Shown one piece after another: positions 30,870 to 39,082 of a stretch of 64,000 nt of DNA (position 1 is the first letter of the stretch; the number at the start of each line of letters is the position of its first letter). The DNA comes from a virus. The position numbers were made by a program, and so were the translations under genes. Under the pieces are notes generated by a model, which was not told the DNA's origin, made no database searches, and saw nothing but the letters and a program-made list of their open reading frames with translations. The DNA lies in the IMG/VR virus record IMGVR_UViG_3300049491_001102, positions 1 to 64,000 of that record. One strand, 5' to 3'.

Positions 30870-32375
30870 TCACGTTGTTGGTAGCGGAATCACGAGTTGG
30901 GTCCCCTGTCCCGTGGGTGCGGCCGCGCTTAGGACTTTTACGTCGTAACCCATCGAACGATAGGCTGCGACACGCTGATCCGAATAATCCTGCAACCACT
31001 TCAACTCCTTTTGGGTGTTCTTGCGGTTGGTCAACGGATTGATGTGCGGCACGGCAACGTCGTAAAACTCGACCACATCGACGGTACCTTTGACGATGTT
31101 GCCGGCAGGATCGCGAATCATTCGCATTCCACGACCCACGAGTTGCAGCGTTTCGATGGTGCTCGCGTTGCCGCGCGCATTCACGACAGTCGCGATTTCC
31201 TCAATGTCGGTGCCGGTCTGCAGCACTTTGGTGGCGACGATGACCTCCGTGGTCAAATCGCGAAGTCGGGCAATCATCGCGTCTTGTTGTTTTTGGGTCA
31301 TGCCCGACCCGCGCATGAACTCCGCTCGAACCCCCATGGCCTTGAGCAACTTCAAGATAGCGAGGCCATGCCCCGCCGTGCGGACGCCAACCAATGCCGG
31401 CTTTCCGGCGGCAGCCGTGAGCTCAGCAATCTTCACGTTGCGCTTGGAGTTCTTGACGATGTTCACCGAATAAACGACCAACGGATTGGCCTTGGGCGCG
31501 ATCGTGTGCTCGACCGGGTGGAATACGACCTTGGGCATAGCGACGTAGCCTTCCGCGATGAGGTCTTCCGCCGGCTTGTAGTAGATGACACGCCCCACAA
31601 GCCCCGTCGCCAACATGTCCCGTCGGTCCCCGCGATCGAGTGCGGTACCAGACATGCCAAAACGCCAATAGGCATTGGTCACATGCTCTGCTACATGGAC
31701 GAAATCGTCGGCGCTCGCCGAATGGAATTCGTCGATGATGAAACCGGTGAATTCGCCTAAAAACTTGCAGGCTTCTTTGTAGTCGGCCTTGAGCCGCTGC
31801 GACAAAGTTTGGAACGTCGCGGTGGTGAACGTGTCGCCAATCGACCATTCGCCGTCGCCGATTCGACCTGCGACATCGCCGGTACGAAGTTCGTAGCGAT
31901 CGGCCGCTTGGTACATCAGCCGGGTTTCTGGTGCGAGAAACAGCCATTTCACCCCTTGAATGGCGCGCGTTAACCCGATCGCACACTCGGTTTTTCCTGC
32001 GCCGGTAACGAGCCGCATGACACCACGCGTCCGCTCGGCACACGTCCAAACCGCCTCTTGCTGGTAATCGCGAAGCCAACCAAGGTCGGCCGACCTGTCG
32101 ACCCAACCGTGCCGCACGCGATGATCTTCAACGGAAATAGAAAACCCACGCTTTTCGCCTTGAACCACCACAAGCGAAGCCAACCCCGTCGGGAAGGACT
32201 TCGACGATTGGTTGAACATGTGGCGCAACGTGTTGAAATCATACTTCAACACGCCGTCCACCATCTTGTACGCATTCGTCGTGTCCTTGAATGCGCAAAA
32301 GTTGATCAGCCAATCCATCTCTTCTTGCGAATCGAAGTCCACAAACGTGTGATGGTTTTCAAGACAAAGCCTCAT
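30870..32375 (-). CDS. UvsW-like superfamily 2 DNA helicase
   Basis: A 501-residue SF2 helicase. Start MRLCLENHHTFVDFD at 32375 overlaps the upstream stop (ATGA). Walker A VTGAGKTE lies near residue 122, motif II DEFH near 213, motif III MSGTALD near 245, and motifs V and VI at TGTDIEEIATVVNARG and QLVGRGMRM. The N-terminal 100 residues are an extra domain, as in T4 UvsW, which unwinds R-loops and branched DNA to switch from origin- to recombination-dependent replication. The location after a sigma-like gene fits such a switch. Confidence 0.85.
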   Translation of the reverse strand: MRLCLENHHTFVDFDSQEEMDWLINFCAFKDTTNAYKMVDGVLKYDFNTLRHMFNQSSKSFPTGLASLVVVQGEKRGFSISVEDHRVRHGWVDRSADLGWLRDYQQEAVWTCAERTRGVMRLVTGAGKTECAIGLTRAIQGVKWLFLAPETRLMYQAADRYELRTGDVAGRIGDGEWSIGDTFTTATFQTLSQRLKADYKEACKFLGEFTGFIIDEFHSASADDFVHVAEHVTNAYWRFGMSGTALDRGDRRDMLATGLVGRVIYYKPAEDLIAEGYVAMPKVVFHPVEHTIAPKANPLVVYSVNIVKNSKRNVKIAELTAAAGKPALVGVRTAGHGLAILKLLKAMGVRAEFMRGSGMTQKQQDAMIARLRDLTTEVIVATKVLQTGTDIEEIATVVNARGNASTIETLQLVGRGMRMIRDPAGNIVKGTVDVVEFYDVAVPHINPLTNRKNTQKELKWLQDYSDQRVAAYRSMGYDVKVLSAAAPTGQGTQLVIPLPTT

Positions 32376-32620
32376 AGCTCTAGCAACTTGGCCATTTCTG
32401 GCCCGAGATGGGTTTTGACTGAATCGTATTGAATGAAAATGGTTTGGCCGAGCTTTTCCGTTTTGACGTGGGCTTCCTCGACCCACTTGTAGATCGCAGA
32501 AGTGGACAACATCACCTTGTCCGCCACGTCCTGAACGGTCCAATACCCCTTCGCCCGCATCCGTGCGACGAGCTGCTCGCGTCGAGTTGCTGCCCGATGG
32601 GCGCGCACAGAATCCGTCAT
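32372..32620 (-). CDS. small helix-turn-helix protein
   Basis: An 82-residue protein. RAKGYWTVQDVADKVMLSTS followed by AIYKWVEEAHVKTEKLG is a MerR/excisionase-type HTH in which the recognition helix is followed by a short wing (GQTIFIQYD). Probably a DNA-binding regulator co-expressed with the sigma-like protein and the helicase. Both ends overlap neighbours by ATGA. Confidence 0.7.
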   Translation of the reverse strand: MTDSVRAHRAATRREQLVARMRAKGYWTVQDVADKVMLSTSAIYKWVEEAHVKTEKLGQTIFIQYDSVKTHLGPEMAKLLEL

Positions 32621-33198
32621 TGAAGCAACTCCTCACGAACCATCGTCAAAAATGTACGCCGGCAACTCCACAGATACCGACGGTTGTGCCCTTGTTGTGT
32701 GAGTTCATGGATGACATCTTTCCGCTCAACACCCATCATTTCTTCTCGGACAATCTGGGCTCCGATTGCACATTTCGGGTATTCACCAGCTAAACGTGCA
32801 ATGACGCGGTCTGCTGCCAACGATATTTCTTTCGTTAGGAAGGCGTCTTCGACGTTGTCCACCGTGGTGGTTGTAGGGTCCAGAACCTTAGTTTGTTCAT
32901 TCAAAGTGCAGTCCGCCCACTCATGTCGATTTTTGTAGATATTGACGTTTCGAATCGCCATAAGTTGGGTGTAGACCACTCGATACAGATACGTTTCTGG
33001 ATAATCCGGTGAAAATCCTTCTGCGAGCTTCATGAGCACCCGCATCCAACCGTGTTGGATAAGATCAGGCTCATCCACAAAGCTCAGCAACCACTCGTTC
33101 TTTCGGCGAAAACTATAGACAGCCTTGAGAATGCAAGATTCTACGGCCTCATGGCTTAGATAGACGTCTGTTCCTGAAATTCTGTATTGCGTACTCAT
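32617..33198 (-). CDS. RNA polymerase sigma-factor-like protein
   Basis: A 193-residue protein with the two conserved parts of a group 4 type sigma factor. Residues about 25-90 (FVDEPDLIQHGWMRVLMKLA, then YPETYLYRVVYTQLMAIRNV) match region 2, which binds core polymerase and the -10 element. The last 70 residues (ISLAADRVIARLAGEYPKCA, then MGVERKDVIHELTQQG, then RRTFLTMVREELL) fit region 4. It would redirect host RNA polymerase to phage promoters, as T4 gp55 does. The class-2 promoters are candidate targets. I see no anti-sigma gene. Confidence 0.7.
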   Translation of the reverse strand: MSTQYRISGTDVYLSHEAVESCILKAVYSFRRKNEWLLSFVDEPDLIQHGWMRVLMKLAEGFSPDYPETYLYRVVYTQLMAIRNVNIYKNRHEWADCTLNEQTKVLDPTTTTVDNVEDAFLTKEISLAADRVIARLAGEYPKCAIGAQIVREEMMGVERKDVIHELTQQGHNRRYLWSCRRTFLTMVREELLQ

Positions 33199-34094
33199 GC
33201 TACACCTCCGAACACTGCAATGACTTCGGTAGCACCAACTGTGTCTTTCTGTGCTTCGATTGTTGCTCGCATAGATTTCAGACGATCTTGCAACGCGTCC
33301 AAGTTTCGGTCGACTGCACCAGCATAAAGCGCAATCTTGTCTTTCATCCCGTCGAGCTTTTTCAATCGCGTTGCAGCCGCGCGTGGTGCCGGTTTGTCGT
33401 TGGTGTTCTGTTCCTGAACGAACTCGACCATGTCATCCATCATGGCCGTGCACTCCTGCATCAGCGCATCGATCACTGCATCGGCAGCACTGGTCACTTT
33501 GAGCGCTGGAATTCGGTACACGCGATGCTTGCTCACCAAGCCCAGAGCATCAGCTAACATGTTCCAATCGGCCTGCTTGGGCTGCGGGACAAAATAGACC
33601 CCGCCAGCTCCACGCATTCGCACGGCCTGATGTCGCTCGGCCGACCAGGTCAGCCACTGGCTCACGTCTTCGGACGTGAAAACGTCCCGCATAGCGACGA
33701 AGGAGTCGATGATCCGCGATCCAAAGTTGATGTTGTCGCGGAGCACCTTCACCGCGTCTTGCCCGTCGGCGGTCTCCGTGAGGCAAAAGATGGCGGCGGA
33801 GCTGAGGTGCAGAGACTCTTCAGTGGTTTTGTCCGCGTCCTCACCGATGACGTGGACCATCGCGCCTTTGCTGCGCACCACGTACCGGTTGCCACCAGCA
33901 TGCCGACATGCCCGGATGAGCAAGTTCTGGGTGCTGGGGGCCATGGGAGCATGGCGCTCCTCGATGCCAACTGCCGCCAAGGCATCGATCAACTTGCCAC
34001 GTTCAATGTGTTGTCCCCCATGGAGGGTCCAATAGGTGATGGCCCCGAGTGCGTCGCCGCCCGCTTGCGGCACGGCAATGTATTGGCTTGACAT
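33195..34094 (-). CDS. hypothetical protein
   Basis: A 299-residue unknown protein starting MSSQYIAVPQAGGDALG (ATG 34094; a TTG two codons earlier is possible). The N-terminal 200 residues are mixed alpha/beta, and the C-terminal 100 are helical (RLKKLDGMKDKIALYAGAVD, NLDALQDRLKSMRATIEAQK). It is first in the operon that continues with the sigma-like protein, HTH protein and helicase. Similar-looking proteins occur in other phages, but I cannot name the family with confidence. Confidence 0.7.
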   Translation of the reverse strand: MSSQYIAVPQAGGDALGAITYWTLHGGQHIERGKLIDALAAVGIEERHAPMAPSTQNLLIRACRHAGGNRYVVRSKGAMVHVIGEDADKTTEESLHLSSAAIFCLTETADGQDAVKVLRDNINFGSRIIDSFVAMRDVFTSEDVSQWLTWSAERHQAVRMRGAGGVYFVPQPKQADWNMLADALGLVSKHRVYRIPALKVTSAADAVIDALMQECTAMMDDMVEFVQEQNTNDKPAPRAAATRLKKLDGMKDKIALYAGAVDRNLDALQDRLKSMRATIEAQKDTVGATEVIAVFGGVA

Positions 34095-34139
34095 AGTCAA
34101 CTTATTACACCTTTTTCACTGGTTACACCAGTTGTGCGT

Positions 34140-34168
34140 AAAAAAAGCGAGAGGAGTCCTCTCGCTTT
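34140..34168 (-). terminator. intrinsic terminator
   Basis: GCGAGAGG and CCTCTCGC flank a 3-base loop and are followed on the minus strand by seven T. It ends the transcript of the 34197-34739 gene. Confidence 0.85.
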
Positions 34169-34196
34169 CGCGCTTAACCGGCGCGCTTGACGCTTA

Positions 34197-34739
34197 TTAC
34201 GCGCTCTTGCTCCGCGTGCGTCGGCCTGCTTTCGCCCCCGTGCCAGCCGGCTTCACCTTGGGAGGATCCGTGGGGCGGCGGAAATGCGAGACCATACCAA
34301 CACCAGAAGCTCCGGTATTGGTGCGCCAACTTACGCTTTGCTTGTCCACGGCAAGAACTTCGAATTCCTGACCGGCAAACGCAGCGTAGGTGGCAGGTGC
34401 CGTATCTCGCAACACAAGCTTCTCGCCCGGCTGAAACACCGTAAGCGTGCGCTTTCGCGAAAGCGGGAAAAATGAGCGTGGCAAGCTTTCCAGGTCTTTG
34501 GCCAAGCCAGCAATCCATGCGGTCGTTTCGGCGATGTCAGACAAGAACTTCGGCTTGTCCACCGAGTTTTTCTCCGCAACTTTCTGTTCAATTCGCTCGA
34601 ACTCCTGTTGGACCTGTTCGACTTCATTCTTAGCCCGTTCCAGGCGCTTGGCCAAACGGATGACCCACGTGACCTTGCGGGCGCGTTTCACTGGGGTGGC
34701 GGTAGTATCGGTGGTGACGGCAGCGGTAGCGGTAGTCAT
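34197..34739 (-). CDS. hypothetical coiled-coil protein
   Basis: A 180-residue protein starting MTTATAAVTTDTTATP (ATG 34739, GAGGAGAG ribosome site). Residues 25-70 form a coiled coil (LAKRLERAKNEVEQVQQEFE). Residues about 110-150 look like a small beta domain (FQPGEKLVLRDTAPATYAAF; EVLAVDKQSVSWRTN), and the C-terminus is basic (KAGRRTRSKSA). Single-gene unit with its own sigma70-like promoter and terminator, so it may be abundant. The Thr-rich start resembles that of the Acb2-like protein. Function unknown. Confidence 0.7.
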   Translation of the reverse strand: MTTATAAVTTDTTATPVKRARKVTWVIRLAKRLERAKNEVEQVQQEFERIEQKVAEKNSVDKPKFLSDIAETTAWIAGLAKDLESLPRSFFPLSRKRTLTVFQPGEKLVLRDTAPATYAAFAGQEFEVLAVDKQSVSWRTNTGASGVGMVSHFRRPTDPPKVKPAGTGAKAGRRTRSKSA

Positions 34740-34760
34740 TGATCTCTCCTCTGTCCAAGG

Positions 34761-34788
34761 ACTATAAACAAACTTCCCGCTTGTACAA
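34761..34788 (-). promoter_or_regulatory. sigma70-like promoter
   Basis: Minus strand TTGTAC (34788-34783), a 16-base spacer, TATAGT (34766-34761), about 20 bases before the start codon at 34739. Confidence 0.55.
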
Positions 34789-34833
34789 GTACGAACCGCG
34801 CACTTACGTGAAAAAGGTTCATCTGCTTTTACA

Positions 34834-34859
34834 AACTTTTCACTCGTTTCACTATTATA
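34834..34859 (+). promoter_or_regulatory. class-2 promoter
   Basis: AACTTT (34834-34839), 11 bases, ACTATTATA (34851-34859), then 6 bases to the ATG at 34866. Confidence 0.7.
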
Positions 34860-34865
34860 GCGCAT

Positions 34866-36122
34866 ATGGACAGTGAGATTCTCCGAGCCACTCTCTTGAC
34901 TCCAGGCCCTTTTGGACGTTGGGGCCTCCCCATCCTTAACTGGGGTCCTCCCGCTGTCGCTAAGACTGCGGAGGTCAACGCCGTTGCCGAGAATATCGGT
35001 TTGCGAGTCGAGACCCTCTTAGGGTCGACACGTCAAGTCGAGGACTTCCTCGGCAATCCCTACTTCCAAGACGTTCAAATCACTGATGGGCATGGACAAG
35101 TTCGTACAGTGAAAGCAACGTCTCATGCGATGCCTGATTGGGCTGTGCGGGCATTTGCTGACCCCTACACGTTGATTCACTTGGACGAGGTCTCGTTGAC
35201 TTCGCAGGAAACACAAAAGGGTTTGCTGCGCTTGGTTCATGAAGGTGTAACGGGCGAAACAGAACTCCCGAAGGTTACGCGTTTTATGGCCAGCGCCAAT
35301 CCAGCGTCAATGGCCAACGGAACATTCGACATGTCGCCGCCGCTTGTTGCTCGTTGGGGCCACGCCATGACCGGTGTGGACAGCCAACTGCAAAAAGTCG
35401 CACTCGATCAATCCTTCGTGCGGAACTGGGCGGATTGGGCGATGAGTTCTGGCGGTGATCGTCCTGCTGGATACGTGCCCGAACCACCAGACTCGCGGGC
35501 CGCCCGGGTCGAAGAAGCTCAGCAGTTCATCATGCAGACGTGGGATTCAGTCTACAAATCTGTACGTGTTGAAGTTTCGGCCTTTATGCTCTCTGCGGCC
35601 GGTGGTGTTGAAGCCTTGCACAACATGCCACCACCAGATGTAATTCGCCCTGGCGTCGCGTGGAATAACCCCAGAATGTGGGAATACGCCATGCGAGCGA
35701 TGGCATGTGCACAGATCCTCAATCTGACTGAAATGCAGCAACACATTTGGGCGGGCATGTTCGTCGGCGAAGGCATGATTGCCAAGTTCAATGCTTTCAA
35801 AAAGGACTTGAACTTACCAACACCGGAGGCATTCCTCACACGACAAGTGAGTTATTCGCACGACCCAATGAAGCTGGACCGCACAATGGCGCTTTTGCTG
35901 TCTTGCTCCAACCACATTTGCGACCCGCAGTGCACCCAAAGCCAAGTCAAGGAAGACACATTCTGGTCGTTCGTGGCAACGCTGGCAAACTCTTGCGGTG
36001 ATATTTGTGCGCCAGCAATCCGCCTGATGGTGAACAAGGGGAAAACGCACAATAAACAAGCAGCATCTGTTCTCGTTCAATTCGCAACGATGTTGCGCGC
36101 CGCCGGTGTTATGAAGATCTAA
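34866..36122 (+). CDS. MoxR-type AAA+ ATPase
   Basis: A 418-residue AAA+ protein. A modified Walker A, WGPPAVAKTAE (residues 27-37), Walker B LIHLDEVSLTS (near 102) and sensor 1 ASANPASM (near 140) fit MoxR/RavA-type ATPases, which remodel protein complexes together with a VWA-domain partner. Here the partner is encoded two genes on (37602-38990). The C-terminal 180 residues are helical with a few Cys. The ATG lies 6 bases after a class-2 TATTATA box and lacks a ribosome site. The phage role is unknown. Confidence 0.8.
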   Translation: MDSEILRATLLTPGPFGRWGLPILNWGPPAVAKTAEVNAVAENIGLRVETLLGSTRQVEDFLGNPYFQDVQITDGHGQVRTVKATSHAMPDWAVRAFADPYTLIHLDEVSLTSQETQKGLLRLVHEGVTGETELPKVTRFMASANPASMANGTFDMSPPLVARWGHAMTGVDSQLQKVALDQSFVRNWADWAMSSGGDRPAGYVPEPPDSRAARVEEAQQFIMQTWDSVYKSVRVEVSAFMLSAAGGVEALHNMPPPDVIRPGVAWNNPRMWEYAMRAMACAQILNLTEMQQHIWAGMFVGEGMIAKFNAFKKDLNLPTPEAFLTRQVSYSHDPMKLDRTMALLLSCSNHICDPQCTQSQVKEDTFWSFVATLANSCGDICAPAIRLMVNKGKTHNKQAASVLVQFATMLRAAGVMKI

Positions 36123-36142
36123 CTGACGGTACCGTGGGATTT

Positions 36143-37033
36143 ATGCGTAAAAAGAATCTAACTGGGATCGCACATCTCACGGTACCGACTGCCTGCTATT
36201 TTTCAAAAACTGGGACTCACACGATCCGGTTAGCAGTGCAGGCGGTTCAGTACACATTCGATAAGAAAAACAAGAGTTCTCATCTTGTAGTGCGATGTTT
36301 AGACATTCCCTGTGCCAAAGATATAGGAGTGGCCAGAGATGTCATTTTCACACTTGAAAAGGTTTCGAACATCAAAACATGTCGAGACCCCGCCTTGAGC
36401 GCACTCATTAACGCTTTGCGCCATGTCCTAGTCGAAGTGGCTGCTAATAAAGGCTTGCTCTCAATACCGCTTGCAACCGATTCGATACCCAAGATTCGTC
36501 AAGAGAACCGGACACAAAGTGTTGGGACTCGATTTGACGCATTGGTCTCGCGTTTGGACCAAGTTTGGATAAAACTCGGTGATTGCTATGGACTCAAGTT
36601 TGCCTCAGGGACAATCCGCTACTCGCCTGGATTGAACCGGATTGTCTTACACTCATCCATCGGTATTATTGCTAAATACGAAGGTAAGCGGTGGGTTTGG
36701 TGCCTAAATCAAGCCCAAAAGTACCACGACTTCATCCATGAGTTGGGAGTCAAGCACGTATGTCTTGCCTGTGATTGTATGTGTAAGAAATCCACGCATA
36801 GTGGAACGAGAAAGCATTTTGAAGCTGTTAAGAGAACAACAATTGACATGCTCAATATGATCTTTCCAATCATACAGCAAGAACGTGGATGTGAGCCTGG
36901 TCCGCTATTTAGTATAGGCGGTAAAAGTATCTTCTTATCTCAAGGCACGCTGTTCGACTACCGGGCACTTAAAGACAGCATCAATAAAAAGGTGCGGGAC
37001 ATTCTCATCGCATCGACTGTACCGAAGACTTGA
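36143..37033 (+). CDS. hypothetical protein between MoxR and VWA genes
   Basis: A 296-residue protein that I do not recognise. ATG 36143 (MRKKNLTGIAHLTV) is preferred over a GTG three codons earlier. It is clearly more AT-rich than the flanking genes, suggesting separate origin. A cluster CLACDCMCKK near residue 210 could bind metal; the rest is alpha/beta. It lies between the ATPase and its VWA partner, so it may be a substrate or adaptor, or an unrelated insertion. Overlaps the convergent gene by 29 bases. Confidence 0.6.
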   Translation: MRKKNLTGIAHLTVPTACYFSKTGTHTIRLAVQAVQYTFDKKNKSSHLVVRCLDIPCAKDIGVARDVIFTLEKVSNIKTCRDPALSALINALRHVLVEVAANKGLLSIPLATDSIPKIRQENRTQSVGTRFDALVSRLDQVWIKLGDCYGLKFASGTIRYSPGLNRIVLHSSIGIIAKYEGKRWVWCLNQAQKYHDFIHELGVKHVCLACDCMCKKSTHSGTRKHFEAVKRTTIDMLNMIFPIIQQERGCEPGPLFSIGGKSIFLSQGTLFDYRALKDSINKKVRDILIASTVPKT

Positions 37034-37499
37034 GAATAGCTAACGCTTGCGCTTCGGGTCGTCCTGGCCAAACAAGGTATCCCAAGTCAAAAGCACCTTT
37101 TGGATGCGCGCACGCAAGAATAGGGTGCGCATCCATCTTCTGTTTAAACTGTCGTACTTCCTGCGCGATCAAGCGTGTGAAGCCATGAACTGCGCCGGAT
37201 ACGTATCCTTGGCCGATTTCGTTTGGCTTAACGACTCGTCCGGCTTGCTCCCATGCGAGTAAGCGGTCGAAAATAACCTCAGCAACTTCGTCGGCAGCCC
37301 AGTTCCGGGGCATCAAGGCTGCGTATCGCGTGTTTGCTACCGTTTCACCTGAGCAGAGCCAAAATAGGCAATCACAGGCGATTGCATCCTGCATGTGCGG
37401 TTCCCAGGCGCGGCGGACTTGGCCGATGTAGAAGTCGCATACGTCTTGGTGCGTCGATAATATGCGCCTACCTCTAACGATTTTGTTTTTGAACGTCAT
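37005..37499 (-). CDS. hypothetical protein
   Basis: A 164-residue unknown protein, the only leftward gene within the rightward block. Helical, with a Trp/Cys-containing first half (RRAWEPHMQDAIACDCLFWL). No known motif. It interrupts the MoxR/VWA neighbourhood and lies back to back with the promoter at 37571. Confidence 0.6.
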   Translation of the reverse strand: MTFKNKIVRGRRILSTHQDVCDFYIGQVRRAWEPHMQDAIACDCLFWLCSGETVANTRYAALMPRNWAADEVAEVIFDRLLAWEQAGRVVKPNEIGQGYVSGAVHGFTRLIAQEVRQFKQKMDAHPILACAHPKGAFDLGYLVWPGRPEAQALAILKSSVQSMR

Positions 37500-37570
37500 A
37501 CGCTTTGTTTGACATCTAGACGTTTTGTTAGCAACAAGCGCCGTATTCGCATTCTCTCACCCCCTGTTCA

Positions 37571-37596
37571 AACTTTATCCGTCCAACGCTATTAAA
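37571..37596 (+). promoter_or_regulatory. class-2 promoter
   Basis: AACTTT (37571-37576), 11 bases, GCTATTAAA (37588-37596). The second ATG (37602) is 5 bases after the box. Confidence 0.75.
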
Positions 37597-37601
37597 TGAC
37601 C

Positions 37602-38990
37602 ATGAACGTCCCAGCGTTAAACCTCACGGTCAGCGGGGTGATGGCTGCTGCCCGCTACAAGGCTTGCAGCATTGCTCCCTATTTTGCGGACGGCTTGCTC
37701 GCCTTGATCCCAATGCCATGCCCCGGTTTTGGGACGTTCGCGGTGTCCGAGCACGGACACCTCATTTACGATCCCGACGTGGTGCTGGCCTGGGGTGTCG
37801 ATGTGGTCTGCACGGTTTACCTCCACGAGTTGCAGCACGTCTTGCGCAACCATGCTCAGCGCGCGCGGTCGCAAGGAGTCAGCGCGGCAACGGCCGATGC
37901 TTGGGGACAAGCCGTGGACGCGGAGATCAACGACGACCTGGTCGCGATGAAGCTTCCATTTCCCGATGGTCGCTGCGTTTTGCCCAGCACGCTGTCCAAG
38001 ACCGCGCCTGATGGTCTCTCGGCCGAAGAATATTACCTGCTCCTGCCGATCGACAATCAAGGATGTCGGCAGCCAAACGGTAAGCCAGGCGTCAACGGTT
38101 CCGGCGGCACCGGCATTCCGCTGCCCCAAGAACCGGACACTTCCGGACCAAATGCTGTCCCGGGCCGAACCCCCGCGGACATGCAGCTCATCCGCAACCA
38201 GTGCGCGGACAAGCTGCAAAAAGCCAAAAATATGGGAAACAATGGGTCTATACCCGGTGGATTCCTGCGTTGGGCTGAAGAGGTATTGGCACCACCTCCT
38301 TACGACTGGAAACAGCACCTGGAAACACGGGCAAACAACGTTTGCGCGTTCGTGCGTGGCAAAAAGAGTCGCACCTACAGCCAGCAATCGCGACGCCAAG
38401 GCATCTATGGCTATGGCTCCGGTGTGCCCGTGGTCGCAGCTCGGCGCAGCCCCATCGTCACAAGTGCCATCATGCTCGATACGAGCGGGTCGATGGATGA
38501 CGACGACATCGCTATGGGTCTCGGCATCATCGGCAAAGTGCTGCAGCACTCCACCGATCGCACGATGTTCCTAAGCTGTGATGCGGCAGTCAACACGCTT
38601 GCGAATGTTCGGTCGCTTGCAGACGTCAAAAAACTAGTTGTCGGTGGTGGTGGTACGGATTTTCGCCCAGGCTTCGCCGCGCTTGCCAAAGATCCACCTG
38701 CGGTGCTCTTCGTGCTCACAGACGGTGATGGTCCAGCACCAGCGCTCAATCACCTCCACACCACAGAAATCGTATGGGTCCTCATCGGGGACCATGCCGT
38801 GATTCCATTCTGCGACAACGCTCGACGGTCCACTGTTCCCTACGGCGAAATCGTGTGGGCTTCCGACGAAGCCCGCAAACGCAATCGCGATGCCGAAGGC
38901 AATCGCAAACGAGTGCTCCCCGAAGTGGCCGACGATGGCGATGGCCAGGATGATGACGACGATGACGATAGTGCTAACGCTACCCCCTAA
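37602..38990 (+). CDS. VWA-domain metallopeptidase-like protein, MoxR partner
   Basis: A 462-residue protein. The N-terminal domain carries HELQHVLRNH (an HExxH zinc motif near residue 74), as in the putative metallopeptidase of DUF2201 proteins. The C-terminal VWA-like domain has the MIDAS start MLDTSGSMDD near 290. The end is a run of Asp. Such proteins are encoded next to MoxR ATPases and may cut or assemble target proteins under ATPase control. The ATG at 37602 is 5 bases after a class-2 promoter box; the earlier ATG at 37596 overlaps the box. Confidence 0.8.
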   Translation: MNVPALNLTVSGVMAAARYKACSIAPYFADGLLALIPMPCPGFGTFAVSEHGHLIYDPDVVLAWGVDVVCTVYLHELQHVLRNHAQRARSQGVSAATADAWGQAVDAEINDDLVAMKLPFPDGRCVLPSTLSKTAPDGLSAEEYYLLLPIDNQGCRQPNGKPGVNGSGGTGIPLPQEPDTSGPNAVPGRTPADMQLIRNQCADKLQKAKNMGNNGSIPGGFLRWAEEVLAPPPYDWKQHLETRANNVCAFVRGKKSRTYSQQSRRQGIYGYGSGVPVVAARRSPIVTSAIMLDTSGSMDDDDIAMGLGIIGKVLQHSTDRTMFLSCDAAVNTLANVRSLADVKKLVVGGGGTDFRPGFAALAKDPPAVLFVLTDGDGPAPALNHLHTTEIVWVLIGDHAVIPFCDNARRSTVPYGEIVWASDEARKRNRDAEGNRKRVLPEVADDGDGQDDDDDDDSANATP

Positions 38991-39082
38991 CCTTCGTGTG
39001 CTGGTGGAGTTCCTCGATCGCAACGAAGCCCATCTTCCTCGCGACGAGAGAACTGCAATCGATGTTAAGGAGATGGACTATC

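Noticed and set aside
34069-34100. TAATAAG box 6 bases before the ATG of the 33195-34094 gene
   Set aside because: The spacing to the start fits a leaderless gene, but the box and its distance from the upstream AAC differ from the class-2 consensus.
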